Part shown: piece by piece, positions 22,649 through 34,197 of the stretch | Layout: each line of letters starts with the position of its first letter | Numbering within the stretch: position 1 is the stretch's first letter | Source of the DNA: Choristoneura fumiferana | Lineage: Eukaryota > Arthropoda > Insecta > Lepidoptera > Tortricidae | Assembly: GCF_025370935.1 (NCBI RefSeq) | Contig: NC_133472.1 | Span: 35,837,283 to 35,901,282 of the forward strand | Direction: 5' to 3' | DNA length: 64,000 nt | The notes under the pieces: generated by a model | The model's database searches: none | What the model was told of the DNA's origin: nothing | What the model saw: the letters and a program-made list of their open reading frames with translations, nothing else | Made by a program: the position numbers and the translations under genes

Positions 22649-23743
22649 GTACGCAGTGTGAAACATACCTAATTCACACGCTACCTTTCGCAGTTAGTGT
22701 ACATAAATTTAGGTCTTAGACTTAGACAAACCGGTTTAAATCGAGTTGTTACTGCGCCACGCTACTGGAGGGCACTTACATGAAACAGACAATAGGTAAT
22801 ATTAATGTCTGACTACTGATATTCAATAATCAAAATAAGAATAGACTGATTAATTAAGGTGTATTTTAATGTGTAATTGTGATGCATAAAACTCAACACA
22901 ATAGGTAGAGGGTTTTTGCAAACTGCACCCTAAAAGCGTAGCACAGTCGACTACTTACCCTCTTTGTGGTAGCGCCATCTATGATTTGGGTTGGTAATCA
23001 AGTTTGAAACGCATGTTTGTGGCAGGTCTGTGAACGTTGTCGAATGATACCTGCGCATTTTATGCCAGCCTATTTACATAGATGGCACTAGTGTGTTAGT
23101 GTTGTCAATGTACCTATCCCATTCCCCTATTTAGAGATTTTTATACACTAAACGACTACGTGTAACAATAAATTTTACTGTCCTATAGTGAAAAGTTACA
23201 CAAAATTACATTTTTTGTTGATTTAGGTACTTAATTTTAAAGTACATTAGTAATTGCTGATTAGACGAATGAATCAATCTAAACTAGTATTTCTATGAGT
23301 TGTAAACCTCCCGAGTTATTTGAAACGGCCGAAATACTCCTATGTAGTATATTTTATACGTTTTCATCTCCCATTAGGAAAAATTATGAATTAAACAGTT
23401 GAATCGAAAAAAAATATATATAAGTACCTAATTATTCAACTAGCTTACAGAATTTCATGAGAATCGGTTATAAATAATTTGACCTGTAGGTGTAGAGAAA
23501 ACAGCCTACATCCGCTGGATAAGCAACGGTATTTTTTGTCCACGGTGAAACGAAGACGCATCATTCGCGCTTCGGGCTCGCCCGGTCAATAAAATAAAAT
23601 AGTAAATAGCATTGGGTAACATTACATCATGGTTCAATATTGCCATATGAAATCTTTGAGGGCAGCATTTTGACAGCTCATAAAAAGTATGTCAAATGAT
23701 TGTTAGTGTCAGATTGGCTATTGTTAGGTTACCGTAAGAATTT
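22649..23743. other. intergenic, little recognised
   Basis: AT-rich. TAGCGCCATCTA at 22967 and TAGATGGCACTAGTG near 23081 are common lepidopteran repeat text. No gene is seen. Confidence 0.45.
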
Positions 23744-24237
23744 TTTCATCACACTTGCTCGTAAACAGTGTCGTAACATGCAGGCTACCTTGGTTGCAAC
23801 CCCCCAAATAAAACCCTCGACCTTAATGTGCTTGTCATGAAACCCGTGGTCGGTAAATGAGTCATTGCCCGTACACATTTTCTTGCCATGAAGCCCAAGG
23901 TCGGTAAATGAGTCGGTGCCCGTACTGATGGCGCTGCGCGCGCTGCTGCAGGACTACATGGACCACCACATGCACACGCACGTTGCGGCGCATGCCGAGG
24001 GAGGTAGAGGGCGACGTTGCCAAGAGCACAGCCTAAGGTATCGCCAATATTTGGAAGAATTATATTTTTTCTTTTACAAATATAAAATTTTACTTGCAAA
24101 TGTGATGAAAAACATTGTATGTCGCACGGGCGGTACTAGAATTACGACTCATTAAAGCCCTCAGTCTTCGACTTCGGGCTTCTAATAGACTCTCGTTCGT
24201 AATTCCTTATTTACCGCCCTTAAGACGCAATGTACTA
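23744..24237 (+). repeat. 500-bp dispersed repeat, copy 1
   Basis: Nearly the same as 57916-58434 in its flanks: TTTCATCACACTTGCTCGTA, ATGCAGGCTACCTTGGTTGC, AAGCCCTCAGTCTTCGACTT and TTACCGCCCTTAAGAC. The middle, about 23920-24030, is GC-rich and differs more between copies. No intact ORF. Confidence 0.8.
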
Positions 24238-24386
24238 TACGTCAGAAATGTGCTAGTTACGAGGAACGTGGCACCCTCACTTTTAACTCCTTTATTCCGT
24301 CTTGTAGCGGAACTTTACTACTAGCGCTGGCAACACTTGAAAGCTGGTTGGCGCGAAGTAAAGAACGGTGCGACTAGCGTGCTCTA

Positions 24387-24483
24387 TCGCAGTTCCCCAG
24401 TTCACGAGCGAGTACGTGTGGTCGCGCACCAAGTTGCAGCAAGTTGAACCGCGAATCCCGCTCTTACGCCACGAAATAAATAG
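24387..24483 (+). promoter_or_regulatory. candidate promoter and non-coding first exon
   Basis: A GC-rich block (CGCAGTTCCCCAGTTCACGA and onward) in AT-rich surroundings ends at a consensus donor AATAAATAG|GTAAGTTAT at 24483/24484. CGCAGTTC resembles the arthropod initiator and a DPE-like GGTCG lies about 30 bases on. The first downstream plus-strand coding exon with an acceptor just before its ATG is at 41377, so it may be a 5' UTR exon of the KCTD-type gene. Inference only. Confidence 0.35.
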
Positions 24484-24778
24484 GTAAGTTATAGTTTGAT
24501 AAGTTCAGACATTTGTAAAAAGTTGTATGCGTTTAGCAATAAAAGTATTGTGAAATCTAAAAAAGCGAAACGATGCTACTATTTTCTATACTGGTGCAAG
24601 CTCTACTTCTATAAAATTAGCTCTATTTGTTTTGTATGTATGAAAAAGCACTTTTATAATAATTTAGTGATAATTTTGTTTTAAGTACTTTCAACCATAT
24701 TATTTCTGTGATTTCTGTTATTAGATTTTTTTTTGATGTTTTATTTTATTTCGAAACTTAAAATCTATAACCTTTTTT

Positions 24779-24900
24779 AGGGTTCTGTACCCGAAGGCTG
24801 ACAAACGGGACCTTATTAATGTCGCTACGCTATTTATCTGTCTTTCTGTCTATATCACAGCGCTGTATCTCGAGAACCGTAATAAATAAAAGTAAGTAAA
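24779..24900. repeat. CCGGCC-family related fragment
   Basis: TTTAGGGTTCTGTACCCGAA resembles the terminal text of the CCGGCC repeat family, in a short degraded form. Confidence 0.4.
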
Positions 24901-25171
24901 TCAAATTTACAAAGTTTAAATGTCTTTCCTAAGATTGACTGGAACTTGGCCAGTTTTTTATGGGATCCATTTCATCGTAAAATTGATGATCACCATCACC
25001 AATTTCAGGAAGAAATCTCGCCAAGTAAATAATTGAAACGTCAGTAAAAATACTGCCATTATTAAAATAATAAATTCTTTGAAGTGAATTACATACTTAT
25101 GCGTAAATAATTGTTAAGTTTCTTTGATAACTTTAGATTTTTTTATAATGTGATGTTGTTTATACCTACTT

Positions 25172-25431
25172 CGCTTTTTTAGCATTAGAAAGAAGGTAAG
25201 CGATCTTGACGTGTCTTTTTATTGAAAAACACTTTTGAAAAATAATTCGCAGCAAATACTTAGTAACAATTAGCAAGGACATAAATATGACCATATGTCC
25301 TTGAAAACCGTTTTAAAAAAAGACATGCTTTTGGTATCATAAGTATCTAATAGATACTGTTTTTTTAAAAACGGTTTTCAATAAAAAGACTCGTAAAGAT
25401 TGTTAACCCTTTTTCTAATGCTAAAAAAACG
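25172..25431. mobile_element. hairpin element of 260 bp
   Basis: CGCTTTTTTAGCATTAGAAA and GTCTTTTTATTGAAAA on the left are mirrored by TTTTCAATAAAAAGAC and TTCTAATGCTAAAAAAACG on the right. A second inner pair, CCGTTTTAAAAAAA and TTTTTTTAAAAACGG, flanks the centre. A partial copy is at 16808-16978. Confidence 0.85.
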
Positions 25432-26085
25432 AATAAACTAATCCAAATAAAGACTACCATATTTTGTAGCAGATTTTCTTTTTTATGATTTTATAGTTTT
25501 GACTGTTTCTAATTTAGAACTTACTCTTGGTCGGTCTTTAATTAAATGTTCATCCCATCTACTCAAGGATAGACTCGGTAGAGATTCTCTAAAGGGACAA
25601 TTCCTTTGTACATGTAAGTACCTATTTGCTTCTCAAAGTCAATTGTGTTTGATTCTTTGTTCTGGTACAAAGTTACTAAAGCCGTATTACGTAAGTCTAC
25701 CTTAACATTTCCAAACACCGGCGCTTCAAGCATAGGTTTTAACAAAACAAATTGTCATCTCAAAGCAGCGAGCGCTTCTAGCTGTGTGAATTAGTAACAA
25801 AAGTTCACATAATATTTAACACTTTAACTCGTTTAAACGTTGCTTAAGAAAAAAAAATACTAAAAGAGTTCAATAGGTACTCAATGTGATTCTCATTCTA
25901 TACGTTGCTTTAAACGAATAATTCTTAAATATTGATTTATTTCGAGGATTTCAGAAACGACTCTAATAATTTCGGTTAGATTTGCTATGTAGAGGTTTCG
26001 GTGGCAACCAATCGATCATGCTTGGTCTTATTTAACTCTCTGGGGAAATGCGTGTCGAGTTTTAGTGAAGCTCGGTCGCCCATGA
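25432..26085. other. intergenic, nothing recognised
   Basis: AT-rich with no supported feature. Confidence 0.5.
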
Positions 26086-26199
26086 ACGTCACCAACATTA
26101 ATATCTGCCACAGCAGAGCCTGCAAAAATATCTGACATGTCCTGTCGGCCCTAGAAATAGAATCGGTTTTATTGTGTTAGATATTGGGGCTGGTGACTA
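26086..26199. mobile_element. TA-CAGTCACC MITE, copy 2
   Basis: CGTCACCAACATTAATATCT to GATATTGGGGCTGGTGAC, in the opposite orientation to copy 1. The left tip is degraded. Confidence 0.75.
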
Positions 26200-28414
26200 C
26201 ATTTTATTATTAACCAATTCAGTTTTTTTTTTCAAATTAGTCTTTGCGCTCGGTCTCGCTCGCAACTGGTCTGGTCAATAGAAATTTCGCTAAAATTACA
26301 CCGTGGTCTTTATTTGTAATGTGGGAAGAACACACGTGTAAAATTTCATGTTTCTAGACACAGGTAGTGCTGATTTTGCATTATTATTATTGTACATACG
26401 AAATGCTAATCCCGTGGCAATACCTGAATAAAAAGGTATCCAAATTTGATCTAAATCTGTCACATATTCCCATACTCCCAAACTTTCGCATTAATAATAT
26501 AGTTGGATTTACAGCATACAACCACAAGATGCAATAAAAGGGTCAAAGACCTTTAGTAGCATCGGCATAGATATCACTGCCTACTTATGCCGCACTCAGA
26601 AACCGAATAGAATTTAAATCGTCTACAGATATATTATTCATGTACCTATTTACTAAGTAGGTAGACTGGTACTCTTAAGGAAATGGAAACGTGAAACAAA
26701 CTTGCTTAGGTTATTTGCATTACAACTTTGTATAGGAAATTATGAAACAAGTTAGGTTAAGTGCGACGAGTGACGACTAAGATAGTTAATTTGGCTTGCA
26801 TCAAAGTAAAAAGTAAGGTATTCTATAAATAAATGTGAATATGGAAATGCATAAATGGCTGTCGATGTTAAAAGAGACGAAAGCTTTTTTCGCTACATAC
26901 GAGTGCCTAAGCTATTTTTGTTTGTCAGTTTTAGGTATTAGTCCAGTTGCATATTAAGTTATTAGGTACGTACAGTCGAGTTCATAAACTTTTGAGCAAA
27001 AATTTGGTAGCTCTAAAAAAGAGTGTACTTATCTATCTATTTAATTTGACATTTCTATACCTAATAATAATAACGTAGCCACAAAAAATTGACAGATTCC
27101 ATTCCTTAACGCCGATGTTTCTCAAACTCTGCACAAAAGCAAACGAATACAGTTCCGGCTTCGATCTTAAGTATTCTAAGCAAATTTTCTGAAATAACAG
27201 TAAACCGAAATTAAAATTTAATGCCGAAACTCGCCGAAACCATAATCAAATATTCGGTCAGACACTAGCGTGAGGATATAAAAAATATTTTTCGAAATGA
27301 TTGTTCTGTAGATGAGACCCTTGGGCTACGTAGCCCGAGGTATCAAGCGTTAGGTGTGCCAGAATATCGTCGAGAGGCCGCAGGCGAGGCGGCGCCTCGG
27401 GCGGCTGCCCGTGCCTCACGTAGGTACCTAGATCGAAACCAACGAAACACTTTAATATTCAACGAGACCAAAAGCTTTAATTTGAAACGAAGTCATTATT
27501 TTGCTTTGTCGAAACATTGCGACCATGGAGGTAAATTAAGTCACTCATTGAGCGACTGCATTGAAGGGGCGGTGGTATTCAAAAATAAGTGACACTATCA
27601 ATTCCATACTAGTTACCCATGTAATTGTAACTCTGAATGTTACCTTTTCCCACTTAATTTTCAAACTGCTGAATCGATTTATGTATAAAATTTGGTAAGA
27701 GATAGTTTGACACCTTCGGAAGGACTACCTATAGGATAGTTTCTATTACACACGTGCATTATGTTTATGATTTTGCTTAGCTGTATTACTGTAGTTGTTC
27801 AAAAATAAATGTTTTCTATTACATTCTCTTACCGGAATTTGTACCTAAGCTCCTTTGCTGCTCCGATCTGATGGAGACTGTGTATTATGGGTGCTTTAAT
27901 ACTGCTTTGTAGCTACCTAACTTCTGAATAAAAGTTCATAAGATTTGTACAATTTTAAAATCGACTCTACTTTGCCCATGAATTGATCTGCGGGCTATGG
28001 AAACTTACACGAAAATTTCACGGTTTAACTACAACTAAATACTTACTACTCGTAAATACTTAAGCTACTCGACGTTAAAACTAATCGCATGGGACCCGTC
28101 ATCTCACAATGACGTTCTAAGTTTTTTTTCTACGTTAACGCAGCCATTGTGGCTGAATAAATAATAAATTTATGATCTCAAAAAATCGTATACCTACGTA
28201 TATTATAGTACCGAGTATCCGCTTTGGCCCTCGGCGATGTACAAATCGTGACGTTGCTCATATAGTTCATGTTCCTCACTTAATTTATTAAGTAAGTACT
28301 TAAGTATTGGGAACTTGTAAAATTTTGCAATTATTACACGCATTGTCTCACAAATGTAGTGCGTAATGGTTTGCCATTGTATTTGATCAAAAAAGCTCGT
28401 AACTATTTATCGTA
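26200..28414. other. intergenic, nothing recognised
   Basis: AT-rich. A short GC-rich patch at about 27360-27430 (GAGGCGGCGCCTCGGGCGGC) has an open frame but no recognised motif. One unpaired TACAGTCGAG end occurs at 26971. Confidence 0.45.
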
Positions 28415-28508
28415 CAGTCACCACCATTAATATCTGTCACAGCGGAGCGTGCAAAAATATCTGATATTTATGCACGCTTGTTGTGTTAGATATTGGTGCT
28501 GGTGATTG
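28415..28508. mobile_element. TA-CAGTCACC MITE, copy 3 (shortened)
   Basis: CAGTCACCACCATTAATATC to GATATTGGTGCTGGTGATTG, with TA on both sides. Internally deleted relative to copy 1. Confidence 0.8.
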
Positions 28509-28572
28509 TAATTGCGATTATTTCCCCTTTGACAAACAGAATGTCTCGGTTTAAATCTTTAAGGTAAATTAC

Positions 28573-29250
28573 AAACATCATCATCATATCAGCCGTAGGA
28601 CGTCCACTGTTGGACATAGGCCTCCCCCACAGACCTCCAGTTGCCTCGGTTGGAAGCGGCTTGCATTCACCGTGAACCCGCGACTTTAACCAGGTCATCC
28701 ATCATCTCGTTGGTGGACGTCCTACGCTGCGCTTCCGCGATCTCCACTCCAGAACCTTTCGGTCCCAGCGACCATCTGTCAAACAGTCTTTACCAATGTG
28801 TGTTGCCAGTGATGACATATGGATCCGAGACGTGGTGCTTTACTTTAGGCCTTACAAATAGGCTCAGAGTTGCTCAGCGAGCTATGAAGAGAGCTATGCT
28901 TGGGGTTTCTCTACAGGATCGAATCAGAAATGAGTAGATACGTAGAAGAACAAGGATCACCGACATAGCCAAGCGAATTAGCTCGTTGAAGTGGCAATGG
29001 GCGGGCCATATAGCACGGAGACCGGATGGCCGTTGGGGCTGAAAAGTTCTCGAGTGGAGACCGCGGATCAGCAAGCGCAGCGTAGGACGTCCACCAACAA
29101 GATGGGCGGATGACCTGGTTAAAGCTGCGGGTTCACGGTGGATGCAGGCCGCTGCCAACCGAAGCAACGGCTGAGATGATGATGATGACCATCGGTCCTC
29201 CGTGCTATATATGGCCTGCCCATTGCCACTTCAACGCGCTTATTCGCTAA
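28573..29250. mobile_element. RTE-type LINE fragments in opposing orientation
   Basis: Plus strand 28784-29190 encodes, with three in-frame stops, the C-terminal region typical of RTE-type non-LTR retrotransposon proteins: VLPVMTYGSETWCF, RAMKRAMLGVSLQDRIRNE, SLKWQWAGHIARR and VGRPPTRWADDLVKAAGSRW. Immediately left (28573-28783) lies a minus-strand copy of the 3' end, and right (29191-29250) another minus-strand scrap covering KWQWAGHI. All are inactive fragments. Confidence 0.8.
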
Positions 29251-29282
29251 TTACAAACAACTTACGACAAAATTCTATTTGA

Positions 29283-29402
29283 AAATACAAACTGAAATAT
29301 AGATGCACAGAAAAAACAGAAAAATAGACCATCACTGGGAATCGAACCCAGTCCTCGGTAATCCGTACCGCGTGCTATACCGCTACACCACTGATGGTCA
29401 AC
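29283..29402 (-). mobile_element. tRNA-derived SINE (family C)
   Basis: Read on the minus strand: GACCATC...GATGGTC form a 7-bp acceptor-like stem, TGGTGTAGCGG resembles an A box, and CTGGGTTCGATTCCCAG is a perfect T arm with B box. The anticodon-arm position has only a 5-base loop, so this is not a functional tRNA. A CTGTGCATCTAT-type tail follows. Confidence 0.7.
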
Positions 29403-31089
29403 GGTACCGACAGAATTTCCCTATGCACTCATATCTCAGCTTGTGTTTCTTACTTAGTCACTTAAGCAGCGACGCTAGCGACATCTATGCGTAAGCCCTC
29501 AAACTTTTTCGCATTCCTTTGGAACTAACGCTCACCCGGAAAGAGATATCGTTTCTAAGCAATCAAATTAAGATCATCAGATTATATTTAGTAATGATGA
29601 TAATGAAAATAGTATAAGTATAGTAGTAGTATTAGTAATAGTATAAGTAAAATACCTGATGACCGAGCTTAGCTTGGGCTAAAACTCGATAAAAAGCGTT
29701 TTCCCAGATAAGACCCAGCTAGATCGATTTGTCATCGCCGGGAACCCCCACATACCAAATTTCATCGATATCGTTGGAGCCGTTTCCGAGTTTCCTATTA
29801 TATAAATAATATATTTATACCAGACTTGTTTGTTTAAAGGTATTAGATATATACTTTTTCTAGTACCTAGCCTTGGTTTTTATTGTCTCACAAAGGTGAG
29901 GAAAGTACAGTATACCTAGATACTCCTCGGGGATAAAACTGATTTTGCCTTAGTCGCGCTTGAATCCTTCACCGCTCTCAGGACTCCACAGCTCACAACA
30001 CCCTCGCTACGCTCGGGAGTTAAATCTGAAGTCCTTCGTTACGCTCAGGATTCAATATCGCGCCCGTGACATAATACAGTGCTTTATCCCTTTGGTGTAC
30101 AGTATAGGTACCATCTAATGTCAATATTTTTTTATTCTATCTTTAATAGTTTCCGTAGCGCATGCGATGAAAGACAATTTTATGTTATGACTATGTTTTT
30201 ACACCTTGAGTTACATTATTGAAGTTTTAGTACTGATTCTTATTTTTTTTTATATAATATAGCCTATGTCACTCGGATATAGTGTGGCTTCCCAACGGTG
30301 AAATATTTTTTTTATTCGGTCCAATGCAAACGAACAAACAATCAAATCTTTCCTCTTTATAATATTAGTATAGATAGCCTATGTGTTATTCTGATGTATG
30401 AGCTATATCATTGTAAAGTTTCATCCAAATATATTCCGTAGTTTTTGCGTGAAAGAGTAACGAACATCTAAACGTCCAAACATACATCCATCCATACAAA
30501 CTTTCGCGTTTGTAATATTAGTAGGGTAGTGGGACTAGATTAATAAGATAATAAGGTTAACAAAGGCTTTATTTCTTCGCAAGTACAGGAGCCTCATTAA
30601 GTCTAGCAGTAGGTAATTATGTTTTCCCTGCATCTTGCTACCGTATTGCAGCGTACGCTTGTTGGCAGTAGCTACATTTAACTAGTGGCCGTTATTTGCT
30701 TAGGTACAGTCAAGGGCATGAATATCTGTACAGCTAGAGCGTCAAATAGGTGTACACATTGACCTTACGGTTAGTTTTTTTTTATGGTAAAGGGGGCAAA
30801 CGATGGACACCTGCAACACTAGAAGATTGTAGTGGAATCAAGGTGTATTGATATTTTTGACGTCTTGATAATATGTAATATATTTATGTCCCTGACTGGA
30901 CATACTCTTTCGATAGAAGGTAAATCAATTTCTTTTAAATTGTCGAAGTAAACTTTTGACTTTATTAATGAACTAGCGCCCCACCCCGGCTCCGCACGGG
31001 TACAATATTCAAAATAACCCTCCTTTGGACAGTCGGGTAAAAAGGTCTCCGTGCCGGCAGCCCGTAGTTTTCACGGGATTTTTTCTAAA
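29403..31089. other. intergenic with degraded dispersed repeats
   Basis: Holds ACTAGCTGTTGCCCG-type repeat pieces (29650-29820, 30360-30530, about 30970-31020) and an unpaired TA-CAGTCAAGGGC end at 30717. No gene is seen. Confidence 0.5.
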
Positions 31090-31524
31090 ATCTGGTCAAG
31101 TGCGAGTCCGACTCGAATAATGAAGGGTTGCGTACCGTTATCTATACTATGGGGGATGACGCTCGATTTTCATGAAAATTTGCACTTTAAAGTTGATTAT
31201 TTCGCAAACAAATCACTTAATCGAAAAATCGTTTTAGCTAACCTCCTAGTTTTTCAAGGCCTATCGAACGATACCCCACACTATAGGGTTGGATGAGAAA
31301 AAAAATCACCCCCACTTTACGTCTATGAGGTATACCCTAAAAAACATTTTTTTTTTTATTGTACTATTTTGTCGGCATAGTTTACATATATATCCGTGCA
31401 AAATTACAGCTTTCTAGCATTGATAGTCCCTGAGCAAAGCCGCGGACAAACGGACAGACAGACAGACATGGCGAAACTATAAGGGTTCTGTTTTTGCCAT
31501 TTTGGCTCCGGAACCCTAAAAACG
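31090..31524 (+). repeat. CCGGCC repeat family, copy c
   Basis: Head GGTCAAGTGCGAGTCCGACT and CG, then AAGGGTTGCGTACC; middle TTTGCACTTTAAAGTTGATT; tail GACAGACAGACATGGCGAAA and CGGAACCCTAAAAA. Confidence 0.8.
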
Positions 31525-32094
31525 GCAAAAAAACACGTTTGTTGTACGGGAGGTCCTCTTAAATATTTATTTTATTTAATAACTAATTAATTTAATTACT
31601 TACAACTAAATATTCTGTGAATATTTCAAGGGTCTACCTGTTGCGGTTTGCACGCTCTTAATATCGGGCATAAACGGCACTTAAATATTAATTTTATCCT
31701 TTTTTGGTATTTATTGTTAGCGATACGATAATCACAGTTCATGAGTGCCAGCCTGGTGACTGACAGAGGGACAGTGGAGTCTTGGTAATAGGGACCCTTC
31801 CTTCTTTTGAATACGGAACCCTAAAAAGTCTCTAAGCCAGGGCACTTCACACACATTTGTCAGCTCTATTTATATTTTAAACCTCATACATCCTTGTATA
31901 TTGTGATTTATAAGTATTTTGTTTATAATCATTTGTTTTAGTTTATTAAAAAAAAGTCTATCTGCCAAGTTACTTGAAGCGCATTATTTTTGGTAATGAT
32001 GGTATTACGAAAGCGCTGCTAGCTTTAAAAAGTGACATGTAAAAGAGCCATTTGCTAAGAGCTATTTACTTGAAGAATAAAAATTTTGAAATTT

Positions 32095-32552
32095 AAAAAA
32101 CCGGCCAAGTGCGAGTCGTACTCGTGCACGAAGGGTTCCGTACCAGTATCTATACAATATTAGACATTAGCAAAAAACGAAAGCAAAAACAAGTTTGTTG
32201 TATGGGAGCACCCCTTAAATATTTATGTTATTTTAATTTAACTATTTATTTTTAAAGTGATTATACAACTAAAGATTCTGTGATTATTTCAAGCGTCTAC
32301 CTGTTGCCGTTATTATCAAGCAAAAAACGGCAAAACAATCACGTTTGTTGTATGGGAGCCCCTTAAATTTTTTTTTCTGTTTTTAGTATTTTTTATTATA
32401 GCGGCCACAGTAATACATAATCTGTGAAAATTTCAAGTGTCTAACTATTACGACTCAAGAGATAGAGCCCTGTGTCAGACGAACGGACAGACAGACAGCG
32501 GACTCTGTAATAGGGTTCCGTTGGCATCCTTTGGGTACGGAACCCTAAAAAC
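32095..32552 (+). repeat. CCGGCC repeat family, copy d
   Basis: Head AACCGGCCAAGTGCGAGTCG and TACTCG, then AAGGGTTCCGTACC; tail GGACAGACAGACAGCGGACT and TACGGAACCCTAAAAA. The middle differs from copies a-c. Confidence 0.75.
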
Positions 32553-32652
32553 GAACTAACCAAATATAAACAACACTCAATTCAAGTCACATAGGATGCG
32601 CTCACAAATTAGACTTATATAGTTATGTTAAGTATAAAGGTCCGTGTATTGG

Positions 32653-32825
32653 TACCTTAGACGCGGCGTGGCCCGAGGGCATGCATAAACTATTGATAAA
32701 GCGGAGGGCGGCAGCAGCCGCGGGCAGAGCCGCCGGCGCTCGCATTGTGCTCAACCACGCGCCATTGTGCCGTTCCAATCGGTCCTGGGTAATGTTGGCC
32801 TTTACCCACGATCAATGATTAAAAT
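32653..32825. promoter_or_regulatory. GC-rich patch, possible regulatory element
   Basis: GC-rich non-coding text in AT-rich repeats, with two CATTGTG (Sox-type) motifs at about 32743 and 32762 and ATCAATGATTAA at its right end. It matches none of the repeat families seen here. Regulatory role is inferred from composition only. Confidence 0.25.
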
Positions 32826-33104
32826 TCAGAGACAAACGCCAGACTAGCTTTTAAACATGGGTCTATTAGAGCGCTTTAAATGCAAGAGGACGTGGACGCG
32901 AACACCACTGAGTCTGGTCCACAAAACTGGGAATAAGAGGAATTAAAATGTTATCGTTTGTTAAATATAAGACAAAAGCTCTTTTATGGGCACAAGAGAA
33001 AGAAAGTACAAAAATCAATAAAGTATAGGTTAAAAACTTAAGATGACCTGTTGTATGTAGTAGTAACGGTCCGTCCGTATAGATAAGTTTGCGTTCCATA
33101 TTTG

Positions 33105-33520
33105 AAAAACCGGCCAAGAGCGTGTCGGACACGCTCAAGATAGGGTTCCGTGGCCATTACGAAAAAATCCAATAATATTTTTCTAAGGATTTCGTATTGT
33201 GTACGAAATCTTCTAAGTTTAGGTATAATTTATACTTTAGGCTGCTATTTACTCTGAAGCTAATAATAATTCTCAAGCAATCTAAGCCGTTAAAATTTTC
33301 CACCCAACAGTTTAGATTTCAGAGGGGGGGCACTCGATTTTCATGAAAATTTGCACATTAAAGTTGAATATTTTGCAAACAGATCACTGAAGTGAAAATG
33401 GTTTTAAAAGACCTACTTATCCCACACTATCAGGTTAGTCGAGAAAAAAAAATCACCCCACTTTATGTCTGTGGGAGGTACCCTAAAAATATTTTTATTT
33501 GACTAAGGAACCCTAAAAAT
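33105..33520 (+). repeat. CCGGCC repeat family, copy e
   Basis: Head AACCGGCCAAGAGCGTGTCG and GACACGC, AGGGTTCCGTGGCCATTACG; tail shortened, ending GGAACCCTAAAAA. Confidence 0.8.
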
Positions 33521-33814
33521 GACTTCAGTCCCACTCCCATATCAATTATGTGCACTAATACATTCAACAGGTCATCTTCATAAGTTTTTTACTTATTTAT
33601 TTTAGGTATTTATTTGTCAATAAAACAACAGCATTTATTTAAAAAACTAATGCGCTGTATAAATTCAAATTATACCAAGAAAAAAAGAAAAAGACAAAAA
33701 AAACTAATTAGGGATTCTTGAACGGCGTCTTTGTCGCTACCCTTAAACGGCGGACCCCACACCCTCCGGTCCATATACCTACATATACTAGGTACCCACT
33801 TTAATAATTATTAT

Positions 33815-34197
33815 TCACTAGTGTTTACCCGTAGCTTCGCACTCGTAAATCAATAGATCCAGCAGCTGAATTGAAATTTTGGGATTTTTGAAAATTTTCC
33901 GTGGGAATTCCCCATAATTAAATCATGGTTTTCATTGACGTTACATTGAAAACAATCATGTCAAATTTCATGACTCTAAGCCCAGCGGTTGTTGTTTCGA
34001 GATTTTATCCCTATCCCGTGGGAATATCGGAATAAAAAGTAACCTATGTTTTATTCCACATGTCCATGCAGCTATCTACGTACCAAATTTCATCCAAATC
34101 CATCCAGCCGTTTTAGCGTCAAGGAGTCACAAACATACTCACTCAGTCACTCACGCACTCACTCACAAACTTTCGCATTTATTATATTAGTATGGTA
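33815..34197 (-). repeat. ACTAG...CCCG dispersed repeat, long copy
   Basis: ACTAGTGTTTACCCGTAGCT at the left; AGCGGTTGTTGTTTCGAGAT, CCTATCCCGTGGGAATATCG and CATCCAGCCGTTTTAGCGTC inside; ends in an ACTCACTCAC simple stretch. An inverted copy lies at about 37845-38096 and a partial one at 36660-36860. Confidence 0.75.

Noticed and set aside
29330..29402. tRNA gene on the minus strand
   Set aside because: Acceptor and T arms pair well, but the anticodon arm has a 5-base loop and a SINE tail follows; the same family forms the fold-back at 12707.
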